This document shows, piece by piece, positions 14,445-26,823 of a DNA stretch of 64,000 nucleotides. The position numbers and the translations under genes are program-made. Below the pieces are notes generated by a model. The model was not told the origin of the DNA. It saw only the letters and a program-made list of their open reading frames with translations, and ran no database searches. This DNA is from Pempheris klunzingeri (taxonomy: Eukaryota > Chordata > Actinopteri > Acropomatiformes > Pempheridae). Positions within the stretch are counted from its first letter, which is position 1; each line of letters begins with the position of its first letter. The stretch is taken from positions 17,422,221-17,486,220 of the forward strand of contig NC_092027.1 of NCBI RefSeq assembly GCF_042242105.1, written 5' to 3'.

Positions 14445-14778
14445 CTAAAGGTGCAGTGCGTAGGATTTAATGGTATCTAACGGTGAGATTGCCAATTGCA
14501 ACCAACTGAAAACCCTTTAGCTTACCCATTCCTAGCTGAGTGTGTTGGAGAAGCTACAGTGGCCGACAAGGATTTTCTTGTACTCCACTTCAGTGTAAAA
14601 ACTGCAAAGGCCCTAGCTTGTCCATCCGGGCTGCTGTAGAAACATGATGGTACAACATGGCGGGCCGTGTGGAAGACGATGTTTAGGTGATTATACACTG
14701 CTGTAAGCATATTTCTGAATATAATATTCCATTTCTGCCTATAGATCCCTGTAAATTATGCACACTGTACCTTTAAAG
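14445..14778. mobile_element. MITE-like dispersed repeat
   Basis: The ends are imperfect inverted repeats: CTAAAGGTGCAGTGCGTAGG at the left and, reading the right end on the minus strand, TTTAAAGGTACAGTGTGCAT. The interior carries phrases I recognise from a repeat widespread in perch-like fish, such as GATTGCCAATTGCAACCAAC, CTGTAGAAACATGATGG and TATTCCATTTCTGCC. It has no coding capacity, so it is a non-autonomous element. The family is not named here. Confidence 0.65.
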
Positions 14779-16884
14779 ATAATCACTGTGAACATGCTCA
14801 GTGATCTGAAATCAATCATTATTTTGTGTGTTTCACTCAGTCAAAGGACGCCTTATTCCTCTAATCAAAGCACAGAATATCTGAAGCCTGGACCAGTCAC
14901 GTTGCACTACAGACGTCCGCACTGAAGCCCACACACTCCCTCCATGACTCTCACTGGCTAAATGTTAGACTTCTATATCGATGAGTACGTGGGCAGCTGG
15001 TGAGCTGGCATCATGCAGACACTACTCACAGTGTCAGGATCGAGAAAATGAGTGTTATCAGTGTGGACCAGCCTTGGCTTTTGACATGGAAAGTAAATGT
15101 TGTTGGAAAGTGTTCTGTCTCTTGGTAACATTACCTTAACCTGACATACAAGCATCCCCAATCACAGATGCATTCATGTGCCTCTCCTCGCCATCCTCTC
15201 TCCAATCTCCAGCCTCTCCTCCCTCGCCCCACCTCTCCCTCCCCCCGTGCCTATTTCTGTCTTCTTATTTGGACTCATTGACAGAAGTGTGGTAGCTCGA
15301 CAAACCTCCCCCCCCAACGCCACCACCACCACAACCTCCATCCTCTGTCCTCCTCTATCCTCCTCCCATCTCACCCTGCTGTTACTGTCGCTGTGGTCTC
15401 CCTGCCCCTGCAACACCCCCGCCGAGCTCGCGTGGTTAGTACAGTCTGCCTGTGCTCTCTCCTTATAAGGGCAAAATACATTGACAGAGGCAGAGAGAGG
15501 GGGCTGTACCAGCACATGCAGGCAGGTAGGGGGACAGTGGCTATGACAGGAGGAGGAAAGAGAGAGAGAGAGAGAGAGAGAAGCAGAGATTGGGAAACAG
15601 TGAGCAGGGAGGAGGAGGAGGGATGAAGATGGAAAAGGAGAGAGGCTGATGGGGATTGTGTGCTAAGAAGAAGGGTTCGACTGAAGCTTTGTGGCTTTCG
15701 AAAGCAAACAGCAAATTTTTTTGTTGCGGCCTGTGTCAATCAATTTTTCAGTCTCACAGAAAAAGATATTTCAAGATCTAGTTTTTCTCCCTGAATTTCA
15801 TTTCATTTACAGAAAAGCGTGTTGGCTATACAGCAACTTTGAGCTTTGCCTGCGTCGTGGCAACAATGACTGTTATCAGCATCATCGTTATTTAATCACC
15901 TCCTTTAATCACCACCTTCTCCTCCTCATCATAATCATCACATTGATCATATGGCCTAATCGTCATCATATTTCACATAAATAAATGTGTGTGTGTGAGT
16001 GTGAACATGTGTTACTTTACAATCAATTAAGGTTATACGCTGCTTCACTCACCACCAATAAAGTATCGATCAGCTATACAAGATGCAATCAAACAAAACA
16101 TTTTGTATCCATTAAAATCAGAAATGATCAATATGCATTTTCTAATAAAAGGCCAATATTGACCTGAAACATTAAAGGGGCATACCAGCATTTTAGCATT
16201 TCAAAAGACACATGAAAAACAAATGGCGAAAATCAATGTAATCCGTACAGTAATAATATGGGTAAATCTCCAAAAACGCTGGGTACCACACTTCCCGTAA
16301 TGCAACTTGAACATTTATTTTAATTTGCCCGGCCTACATCTTTCAAACTCCACAAAAATGAAGCATAATTAGTAACCGACTTCAGGAACTCCTCCTGCCA
16401 ATCAAATTTACTGAAAAGAGTACCCCAGCGATTTAGCATTGTTCTCCTATAGTATCACGGAATTTATGATGGACAGATTGAAAAATATATCAGAATCAAT
16501 GCAGCAGAACTATATAGTTCTTTTTTTATTCCACACATTGTTCTTCCTGGTCAAAATCTACCGCCTACATTACCCACAGTGCAACTGCACAATGGTAATG
16601 CTAGTAGCAGCTAATGTAGCCTTGAATCTCTAGCCTGAGGCACCGGCTACAGATGTCTAATTAGCTCACTTCTTCCTAACCCCACACCTACAGACTTTCC
16701 TTCATTTTCGAGCTTGAAATGACTCGGGTGATCATTTTGCACAGCTCCGTCTGGAGCCACAAAAGGCTTTATACAGCAGTATTCACATTTGTAGTGGTGC
16801 TTCTGGTGCAACAGACTTTCAATCAAGCCCAGTTACAAAGTTCAGTATCTTTTGGAGTGTGGTAGAGTGTTTAGTTTTTCCCCG

Positions 16885-16919
<35 letters not shown>
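16885..16919. repeat. (GT)n microsatellite
   Basis: Uninterrupted GT dinucleotide run. Confidence 0.9.
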
Positions 16920-16922
<3 letters not shown>

Positions 16923-18624
16923 GTTCTGTTGGTTCAGCTGGAGGATTTCTCAGCGTCACACCTCCTGTGTAGCAGGAGGCCTGGTCTGTCTGTGAGGACT
17001 GGGCAGGTGCTAATTGGGCCTGAAGCTTCTGAATGGAGGCGCCTGCCATGAATGGAGGTGAATGTGTAGAGGGGCCCCATGTGATCCATGTGTGTTTGCT
17101 CAGTGTGTGCACGACACACCAGCGTCAGCAGCGCCACAGATTGCATAAACACACCTCCTCTGTGTATCTCTCTTACTTAAGTTAAATAGACCCCTCACTT
17201 TGTCGCACACGGAGAGATGACACCCCTCTGGGAGTGATGCAGGAAGAGAGATGCAAATCCATTTAGTCACAGGTCCCTAAGTGGAGTAAAAGGCAGAAGG
17301 GGAAGAAAAGGGAATTAAACCAACATAGCAGCCGGCTGCTAAGTGTGTCAGCATCTACGAAAGGAGGCGGGGGCGTCGGTAATGGTGTGGGGTGTGTGTT
17401 TGTTTCGGCGTATTATCAGTATAAAACATCTGCTCTTGATAATCTTTACCAACCTGTAGGCAATACTTCATTCACTGTGAGTAATTCCCCCATAGGGACA
17501 AAAACTCAACCCCCCCTAAGGCAGGCGCAGCTGAGTAGATCTTAGAAAATAGATCAGATGAATAAATATCATCTTGATTCGGAGGGAGTTTGGAGATAAG
17601 CCTTTTCTCACCATCTCTGCTCTCAAGACTATATAACAGTGAAGCGTCTCCTCCTATCTCTCCATCGCGTCTCTCAATCGGCATTCCCTTTGAAGGAATT
17701 AGGAAATGAAAACTGTTGAGAGGGAGATGAGTCTTGATAGCTCTCCCTGGTGTGCCGGTTATGTAAAGCGGCTGTGATATAACCCAAGAGGAGAGATGGA
17801 GTTTGTGGGATGAGTAAGTTGAAGGACGTGCAAGAACGAGGTCACAGATTTACACTGATGGAGATTCGCTGACAGGAGGAGTGTACGCCTGCATATGAAC
17901 AGGGAGCGTTCCTCTGTGGGACGGAGGCTGTAGTTTAAAATGTGGTGACATTAAAACACCATATCTTCTTTTCCCAAGATCCAGAAAAGTTGAAAAGGAC
18001 ATTTCTCCCACACAAAATTACACTTAGACAGACAGCAACCATATAAAGATCCTCATACCTAGAATGCAACACTTTTCAAGCAACAGGCCTTTGAGCCTGT
18101 CCTCATCTACTAAATCAAATATGGTATTTTGGGCAGCATAGTTTTTAATGAGATACACAGAGATTATTTCTGCAGCTACTATGGTCCTTTTCATTGTGAA
18201 GTTGTGCACAATATATCATATATAATGCTAAAGTTTCTAGTAAAGTTGTTTCTTATAATGTCACACACAGCTTGGCTCCTTTAATCCTGTAAACTAAAGC
18301 GAGACCCTTTTGGTTTGTGAATTACCGGATGATTTTACATCTGGCCACCAACATATGGACGAATGCGAAACCAAAACCTTCGTTTTATGGGTCACAAGTC
18401 AAAAAGTTTGTGCAACGCCACATTACTGTATGGCAACAACAAGTTTTCCATTGGTCCAAAGTGAAATGTGACGCACAGTCAGATGAGGCACAGTGACCAC
18501 AGTCGCACAGTTACTGGGTAAAAAGAACAGGTTCACACATTATTTGCGTATGTGTGTGCGTCAGTGCCAATAGGGCAAGCTGCAGGGGTGGGGGTGGGGT
18601 GCCCCAGAAATTGGCCATTGCCCC

Positions 18625-18625
<1 letters not shown>

Positions 18626-18661
<36 letters not shown>
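18626..18661. repeat. (TAA)n microsatellite
   Basis: About twelve perfect trinucleotide units. It is followed by TTTATTTATATATATTTTCT, which resembles the A/T-rich end of a degraded retroelement tail. Confidence 0.9.
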
Positions 18662-20799
18662 TTTATTTATATATATTTTCTTAACAAAGTTACAACGTGC
18701 TTTACAAAACAAAGTAAAACCAGGGACAAGGATAAAACCAAAGGATAAAAGCACATAATAACGACCTAACCCTGGCCCTTCCCCCATGTTGGGCGCGCAC
18801 ATGGACAGCGACAGACTAGTGAAAGAGGAGGGAGGAGAGCCAGAGAGAGGATGGAGGGATGCCAGCATGTCTTCCCCCTGGCACCTAGATGATCCTCATG
18901 CCCTGCCTGCCTGCTGCACCCTCTTTGTGCAGATCCATTTAAACACTATCAGTTGAAAACAGATCCTGGATTACCACAGCTCTGGGGATGAGTGTGCATA
19001 TTCCCTATACATCCATAGGAAGAACAACTCCACCTCCCGCTCTGTCTCTTCGCACACAGACACTCACTGTACTGTTCATCCCGCCATGTCTCCATATGTG
19101 TCTAGACTGGAGTTTCCCACTAACCCTTAGTCGTCCAGGCCTCTCCTCTCCCCCTGAGGCTGAGCTGATTAACAGTAATAGGGAACAACAATGCATGATA
19201 ATGTGAATTATAATGGACCAGTGGAGGCGGTCTTTGGCCCCCACGCTCCATATGAGGGCAATGGCACAGTAATGGTGAACATGGGCCCTGCAGGGACAGG
19301 CTAGACAAAGACAAAAGCATGTCAGACTATAGGTTAATATAAGTGGAAAGGACAGGGGAGGCCTGGGGGGGTTTGTACCCTCAACATGGTCTATACTCAT
19401 AAAGATGAGGAAATGAGTTTATTTTGAACTGTAAATATGCTCGTGCCTGCCAGTGTACACACACTAGCACAATGAGGTCATCCTGCAGCTCCCACGTTCA
19501 TATTGTTATGCTTCAAAAAAGAATGGCACTCAACCTAAAAACACAGCGTCCTCTGGTTCCTGAGAAGTTGGCATTTTAGAGATTATGTGGTTTTTGCTCA
19601 AGAGCTGCCAAGTGTGGTCACAGCGTTTTGTTTTTGCAGCAGCCACAGCAGTGCCTTGGCCTCCTCTCTCCTCCTCCCTCACCTCCTTTCCGATAGCCAG
19701 CTGTTGTTCAGCCGTCCCCGTCCTCCCCTCCGTCCCTCTCTTTGGCCAGAGCTCTGGGCCAGTTACAACCAGACGGCGATCAGTTGGGAGCAGGGTTGGG
19801 GGGTGAGCTTTGCGGTGGAGCAGGGGTGTTTAGAGACATACACAGTGCAGTGAAATGACTTAAAGGACCTAAGAGAACACACACACTGACTCTAAGATTG
19901 GAGGTTTTATCCCAAGTGGCTCCCCACTTGTCTCACTAAGGAGAGGTGAAGAGGTCAGGCTATTTACTCTGGAGAGGATCCCTCTCTGCCTTTGGTCCAA
20001 ACACACACACACTCAGAGACAGAGTTTGTCCCCTTTCACCTCATCTATCACTCAACAAATTGGACTCTGTCTCCCATGCAGTATGCGGTGTCTGGTTTTA
20101 AGGAGCTGCAAGAGATGGAGCCGACAGCTGACCGATATGAATGAGACTCATCGGCTGATATATTCTCTCACTCTCTCCAGCTCTTTCACACTCCATTTTC
20201 TCACTTCTTCTTTCTTTGTCCTGCTCATTTCTCCCAGTATTTCTATCATTCTCCCATTGATGGATGATGGCTGGCGGGGTTGCGGGCTGATGCTGAAATT
20301 TGTGAAGAAATCAAAGACCCAGTGGAAGAATTAAGGCCGGTATTAATCACCCTGCTTTGTTAACCCACGTGGGACTGTTTTCCACAGGATTTGTACTGTT
20401 TTGAGAGTGTGTAAATAGTGTGGACAGACAGAGCCTCGTGATTTGGCACCATATTTCTTAGGAAAACACATACTTGCTCATCCATGCAGAAGAAGATTCA
20501 AACACGGGATTAAAATTCAGTGATTCTGATTTTAGATTAAGTCTTAAATTTATGAAAATAAATGTTAAATCATCTTGAAATCTCTAAAAAAATTTAAAAA
20601 AATAAGAAGGTATACATTTAAACCCAGTTCCTATATGTTGAAGACACAGCATGTATCCCAAACATCTGATGTTGCTGTGGAGAGAGTAGAAGGCAACAAA
20701 CACATATGTCAGGCAGGAATATGTCAGGAAAGAAAACAAGAAGAAAAACTCCATTAGTTTTCCGTTCACTGTTCATCACACACACTTCACACCCCAGCC

Positions 20800-21560
20800 A
20801 AAACGTATGCGAGTTTCTCCCCTCTGGCAGGCACTGCGGGATGCTGGAAGCCAAAGCAAGCAGACAGAGGAACTGTTTCTTCCCACAGGACATCGCACTC
20901 ATGAACAGCTACCTCAGCTTTGGGAATGCCTCCCTACAGCGTCTGTACAATACCCGATGGTGCAGGGTATGTCTGCGCTGTGCACTACATGATCCCAAAT
21001 TACACCATCTTCACTCACAACACTGCATGTATGGCCTGAATTGTGTGACGGCTGTACATATTGCCACCTCTATATTCTACGTACTCTCCTAGTCTGATCC
21101 GCTATTTAATGTTTTTTGTGCTACCATTCATCCACACACTCTTTGTACATACAGTGACCAACCAGAGCCTGTATTTGGTTACGTTTGCTTGTATTACTTT
21201 AACTGATTTAACATTTTATTTTTGCTTTCTTTATTTATCATACACACAGTGTGTTTATCTGCTTTAAATTCCTCTGTTGGGTTTTTTAAACTTGCCTCTA
21301 ATCCACAGGGTATTATTGGCAGAAGTGGGGGACTGTATTGGAGTGTTTGTGTTGCCTAAATTTGGATGTAATGGCTGAAGTTTGTAGGTGTGTTTGAGTT
21401 TAGTATTCATTGTATTTGAACTTGTATTCGTATTGACTGCGTATTGACTCTCAAATCAGCTAGTGGCTAAACCTGGCACATCTTTGATAATGTTTTTTGT
21501 ATGTAGTCCCTGACTGATAAATTCAGTACATTGAAACTGATCTAATTAAGTGGTAAATAA
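20800..21560 (+). mobile_element. Degraded LINE-like 3' region
   Basis: The stretch GAACTGTTTCTTCCCACAGG, then ACATCGCACTCATGAACAGC, resembles the end of the L2/CR1-type LINE reverse-transcriptase ORF and 3' UTR in fish. In those elements the text 'phe-phe-pro-thr-gly..ser' precedes a T-rich 3' UTR with TTTAATG and TTGTACAT phrases. Frames are broken and no RT core motif is visible, so it would be an old, truncated copy. Called from pattern memory. Confidence 0.4.
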
Positions 21561-22540
21561 AGCAATCTGTATCTTTGGTAGCACACTAACTGTATCAGCA
21601 GCCTGATGCTGTAAAACCTGCCAAATATCTCTGGCTCCACCTCATGGACATTTTTGGGAACTGCGCTCTCTGCTTCAAGACGCTGAAGTCAGGCCTTCAT
21701 TTGCAAAACCAAAAATCAAATTTCTGCATTCTTAATACTTTCTTTCTTCTTTCCAGATGAACATGGGTACAACCTATTTCAATAAATCTGAATATTCTTA
21801 TGAAATTAAATGACTAAATGTAATAAATATTCCTGTTGTTTTCATTGAGTATTAAGTTTGGAGAAGAAGAATGCTTGAAGATTATGAATTGCTTGAGTTA
21901 CATTTTGATTTGGGGGTTATTAGGTGTGTTTTGACAATGGGAACGCCTGTTTGTTTAATGACGGTGACAAAAGGAGTTTGAGACTTTTGTCTGCCAGCTG
22001 AGTAAAAGCTCCGAGGCTGTTTTGGACATTCCTAACATTTCTCAACCCTGATTATCAAAGCTAACAACTTAAGTCAACCCAATAAAACTCAACTTGAATC
22101 TACATGTCTGAGACTGGAGCAATAAATGAACATCATGAGTCACCTGCTTTTACTATAGAGCCGCAGTTTAAGGTGCTTGTTATATTATTTAACCACTGTG
22201 GGCAAAGACTCTCTTTTTGTGGGTGGCTGTGTTCACAGCATCTATGAAATACACATTCAACATCTCAGGTTTCCTGTGCCACGCAGGTGCAGCAAAACCA
22301 CATGAGTAAAAATGGGGACAGCAGCAGCATCTACTCAACAACAGTCACTATAGAATGGCTCCGCGCTGTACTGAGCAGACCCACCTCATTAATCTATCAT
22401 CTTGTGTTCAGAAACTGCACTTTAGTTAAGTTTTCCACTATTACAAGTAACTATACTGTGTAAGTGATTGTGAAAAGACAGTTTGGAACAACTAAAAATG
22501 GCCTTTAGCAAAAAAGTTCATATGTAAAAATCCATCCACG

Positions 22541-22558
22541 TTTATTACAACATTTATT
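22541..22558 (-). terminator. Candidate txnl4a polyadenylation signals
   Basis: Two TTTATT hexamers on the plus strand (22541-22546 and 22553-22558) read AATAAA on the minus strand, about 255-270 bases past the txnl4a stop. An A run on the plus strand at about 22736-22757, which is a T run in the transcript, lies between stop and signals. Confidence 0.5.
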
Positions 22559-22809
22559 CATCAGGACTTTACACTGTGTCCAGTTTCTAAAGCACCAGAC
22601 ACTGTGTCAAAGCCTTGTTGAAGAAACTGAAAAACACATCAATCTACACAGAAGAAACACAAATGGCACAAAGTGACACAATTATGCACATTAATAAGAA
22701 TATTGTCCTGTTTCACTGGCAAAGACAAAAATGTTAAAAAAAAAAAAAAAAAAAAAGATCTTCTTGTAGTCTCTCATCACAAAAAGAAAATGGGAGGAAA
22801 AAAGAAAAA

Positions 22810-24509
22810 TCAATATCTGTATTTAGTGGAATAATCCTTTGGAGAGACCACCAGACCTCGGCCTTTTCTTGCTCCTCGGTAAACTGTCTCAACAATGTCT
22901 ATCATCTCCTGCTTGTCCTCCATTGTCCAGTTGATCTTGTTGTTGTTGCCGGTGCCCAAATCAATCATGATGTGTTTGTTCCTAAAGAGCAGCAAGAAGA
23001 GTATGAAGTTCCGAGGTTTTACAGAGATTCCTAAACAATGTCACGAGTAGGTCCTCATGCAGCAACTTGGTTCATTTCAATCATAATAATCACCTGTTAA
23101 ATAATGTTTACGCTGATATTTTTAAATCTAGATGATGAGAGCCTCACCTGAAAAAGAACATGACCGTGCAGGGGTCGTACAACTCGTACATCTTGTTGAA
23201 GTCAGGCACTTCTGTGATGTCCACCAGGTAAATGACTGCAAAATTCTTTACCTGTCGGGATGTACGAAGGTAGAACATTAATCAATCACTGAACCATCGT
23301 GGGATCATTGTGAGCAGCAAAGCATTGAACATTACAGGCAGAGCAACACAACAGGGAGAGGTCATTTTCTAGATGATTTACATTTAACTGCCTAACCGGC
23401 AACACCTCAACTGTTTAGTGTACTGGTATAAAAATGGGCATGCTGAGATAAGCTTCAAAAAGAATCTAAGTAATATCCTTAAAAATTATTGCAATGCCTT
23501 ATCGTTTTAACAGCCTTAATAGCTTTAGCTTTAACTTCTTTGTCCTGAAGTTGGTGGCCAAACTGCTGTTAAAGCAGCAATAAAAGTGTCAACAGCAGCA
23601 AACACAGTGATGAAAATAGTGATGAAGCCTCGCATCCCTTTAGCAGACAAAATAAATCTGCACTAGAAAAAAAATCTACAGCATCCCAGAAACAGACCCT
23701 TCAAAATCCATGTGATTTTCAGCTAAGATAAAAAACTAAACTGTAATGCTCCTATTGGTCCTCACAGTTCAATGTGTGAATTTGAGTAAAGCATTTTTGC
23801 TGCAAGTGTAGTAATGCTGCAGTAGATATGAAGTGTTATTATTTGTAAGCATAAAATAAGCTTGCAAATCAATATTAATAATTTAGCATTTATAAATGAA
23901 TGCAACACATGGCATTTAGTCGCAGTGGCAACATTTATCCCTGCTCACAAAGGATAATCAAGGCTATTAATAATGTATACACCCCAATTGAGTGTGAATG
24001 AGCAGGTGCATGTAATGCTCAGTCTGACAGAGGGACTGTGTGTCAGCAGCCTTTTGAACCTAAACTAACCTCTATGAACACTACAGCTTGTGATCAACGT
24101 GTTTCCTATTTATCACACCCATTGATGTGAAACATGACCATTGGCTGGAGGAGTGAATGACAATAACAGTCTGTCATTTCACCAAGATTTTAGGATAGTT
24201 TGTACTTTATAGTCTCGTGCTTTCTCTCTGGGAAGCTGTTATACGTTTATCCCGCCAGACCAGCAGGTGGTGCTGTTCAGCATGTTCACATAGCAGGACG
24301 TAGCTACTGGTGCTAATGTTATAAATACACACACGGTTCACAGGCTGGATGCAAACCTTTTCCGCGATGCTGTAAAGAACCTCGTCCATCTTCATACACG
24401 TCGGGTCCCAGTCGTGTCCAAAGCGGATCACGAGGACTCGGTCCTCCTCGGACAGGATGGCTTGGTCGACCTGCCAGCCGTTGTGGAGATGTGGTAGCAT
24501 GTACGACAT
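22810..24509 (-). CDS. txnl4a: Thioredoxin-like protein 4A (U5 snRNP 15 kDa, Dim1)
   Basis: Small thioredoxin-fold component of the U5 snRNP and U4/U6.U5 tri-snRNP, needed for pre-mRNA splicing; nuclear. Three coding exons on the minus strand: 24509-24357 (51 codons, MSYMLPHLHNGWQVDQAILS to IAEK), 23251-23148 (VKNFAVIYLVDITEVPDF to MFFF) and 22981-22810 (RNKHIMIDLGTGNNNKINW to STKYRY). The spliced product is 142 aa, the same length as human TXNL4A and almost identical to the human sequence as I remember it. Donors are GTTTGC and GTGAGG; acceptors end CAG and TAG. The family lacks the thioredoxin CxxC, and none is seen here. Extra residues after IAEK in an unspliced reading are intron. A 5'-UTR intron is likely (see promoter entry). 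Confidence 0.97.
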
Positions 24510-24960
24510 CTTGATCCCGGGCTATCGACTCCCTAGCTGAAAAACAGCACAGCTGACTGTAGCTTCACGTAACTTCAGAGGCGGTAAGAGTAACATTTAG
24601 TTAACATTGAGTAAAAACGGGACTTGTGCTCGTAGTTTGAGGAGAAATGTGCTGTTAGCCTGAACTACCGATAGCTAGCTAGTGAGCTTGAACTGACGTT
24701 AGCTAGCGCTCAAAGAAAGTCTAGAAAACAATTAAACCTTAAAGGGTAGAAATAAATAATTCGTGCGGAAACACTCACCTTAAAATACAATGGGCTGCTT
24801 ATTATATGTCGAAATAAAAGCTCTGTGGTGTAAAAGCCTCGCTTTTTGCCGGCTGCAGTTGAAACTGTGTACCTTCTTGAAAATGTTACGTTTCTGTACG
24901 TACGACGTCATCAAACCAGCGTGCGGACGACGAGTTTACGTCACGTGCATGGTATGTATA
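24510..24960 (-). promoter_or_regulatory. txnl4a 5' UTR, non-coding first exon and promoter region
   Basis: On the minus strand a strong donor AAG|GTGAGT sits at 24779/24778. An acceptor with a pyrimidine run (GCTGTGCTGTTTTTCAG) ends at 24537, 27 bases before the ATG. A non-coding first exon ending at 24779 is therefore likely. The sequence beyond (about 24880-24950) is CpG-rich with ACGTCA- and CACGTG-type motifs, as expected for a housekeeping promoter. The transcription start is not visible. Confidence 0.5.
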
Positions 24961-24999
24961 CATTTGTTTATTTTTGCTTTTTTATTTGTTTGTTTCTTT

Positions 25000-26020
25000 G
25001 TTGTAACTGGAACATTTCAAGATACAAAATTATATCAGTGATAAAGCGTTTAACTTATGGGACACTTCAAAAACATACTCAGTGATAAGTCAGTCAGGTA
25101 AATAAGATTAAATATGTTGAATACAACATTATTCACCAAATTATTTTTATCACTAACAAAGTAAAATAAAAAAAAAACACCAGTTCACATGGTATATGAT
25201 TTCATGCAAAATCAGGACTGTTTGAGGAATCAAGAAGAATCTTTTATCAACAAGAAGCAAACCAAAAACTTCTTATGAAACAGTTAAGATATACTTCATT
25301 AAACCAAGACCATCTTTATTTAAAATTGGTATGAAGATGGACTTTATTTTTCACTTATTTGCTTTATTTATCTATGTTTCCAGCATTTATCCAATCAATA
25401 CAATAGCCTTTACAAAAGGCTCATAAAACACATACAATCTCCATGAGGCCCGTTTAGTGAAAAGAAATGTTTTTATGTCTATCAAAGTGGCATAGTCCTA
25501 TCTGGATACAACATCCAAGAATCTAAACATAAAGAATTCACTCCTGGAGAAACTTCACTCCATTTGCTGTTTCTTCTGTGATATTTTTAGAAGCAAATAT
25601 AGTCAAAGAAATGCACAGGTATTATCTCTGCAACACCTTGAGCAAATTGAGAGCTGATATCTCCTCAGACTGCTCATTTAGCAACAAACAGAAAGAACGC
25701 TTGATCCATGTCCCTGCATGCCCACTCTCAGGGGAACACTGTTCATTGTCGGTGCCAGCTCTTGGCTTGTGAAACTTTAGGAATCGGCTGTCTTGTTTTA
25801 GGATTGTTAAAGGAGAAATTCTTTAATAGATGATGCCATTTCTTCTGTGCCTTCTTGGGAGGTTTCACATCCAGGCCAGACTGCATAGAGTCTATCTATG
25901 TTCCTCCTGTCTCCATCTTATTTCTTGTACAAAAACATATAAGTATAAGATAAGTATGCAAAACAAGCTTTTACAATAAAAGTTTACTAGTCTGTCTGCA
26001 TTTAAGAGACACAAAGAAAA
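25000..26020. other. Intergenic A/T-rich stretch between txnl4a and znrf2
   Basis: No coding exon or named repeat is recognised. Short open frames here have no recognisable motifs. Confidence 0.5.
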
Positions 26021-26026
26021 AAAACA

Positions 26027-26823
26027 TTTATTGTTGTGCAATTCATTACAGTACAAACAGAAAATGGTTCAAAGGTTATAGGATTTTTTTCCAGTCTATG
26101 ACATAGCAGCATATTATGGCACTCCTTTGAGAGAGCATGAATCATCTTTAGATATGTCTTGGCTTTTATCTTTAATTCCACCACTAAACTACACAATCAC
26201 ATTACTGTGGTTCTGAATGGCCGTGTGATTAGCAAAGTCTGACAATTTCACAATAGACTATTTGGTCTAGGACACATGATTGTTTAACAAACAATGATAG
26301 CCAACGTCACAATAAAATGAGGATCTATTTCCTAACTACCATCAACACTGTAATCTTCCCTTAAAGCTGATAGAGGCATTTTGAATTCTGAATGGCTGTT
26401 TTTCACATTGCGCAGCATCAGCCTTCAGCCTTCTGATGGACTGTCTGAACAGCTGAGGTTTTGCCGAGGAGACGTTACTCTCCCACCATGTTGGTTATAC
26501 AAGTCCCCTGCTATAAAACCACACACTGCTCAGCAAAACAATCCAGATCCCAGGTTGCATGAAACCACTTCAGGCCAGCAGGTGGCATGAGAAACATTCA
26601 CATATTTACTGGAGACAAAATGGCTCCACCAGTGGTTCTTTGAACATCCCAAGACGTCTAAATAAACATATCCTCGGGCCGTCGCTATTCCATGAGGCAA
26701 TGTGAAAAGTCCTGTACACAATAATGTCTTACAATCCCTGAGGAGCGCTGATGCTTGGCCGGAGCGGTCGGTGTAAGGACGAGGTCGACCACGGTGAGTA
26801 CAGTAGACTGTACTCTTCAGCTC
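26027..26823 (-). other. Probable znrf2 3' UTR with polyadenylation signal
   Basis: Sequence downstream of the znrf2 stop on the minus strand, ending at a minus-strand AATAAA (plus-strand TTTATT at 26027-26032). The extent is inferred from that signal only. Confidence 0.45.

Larger units (their letters stand above)
1..22500. other. Gene-poor repeat-rich region
   Basis: I read both strands and found no stretch that translates into a protein I recognise. Open frames here are short and mostly run through CA/GT, CT/GA or proline/serine low-complexity sequence, and I saw no chain of exon-like segments with matching splice phases. What it does hold is listed separately: microsatellites, a SINE-like sequence, LINE tails, a fold-back element, a MITE-like repeat and a LINE-like relic. 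It could be intergenic or lie inside a large intron of a gene outside the window; I cannot tell which. Confidence 0.6.

Noticed and set aside
15174-15739. Overlapping open frames of 96-122 codons
   Set aside because: Low-complexity C/T-rich DNA gives Ser/Leu/Pro-rich translations on several frames at once; no domain or splice context.
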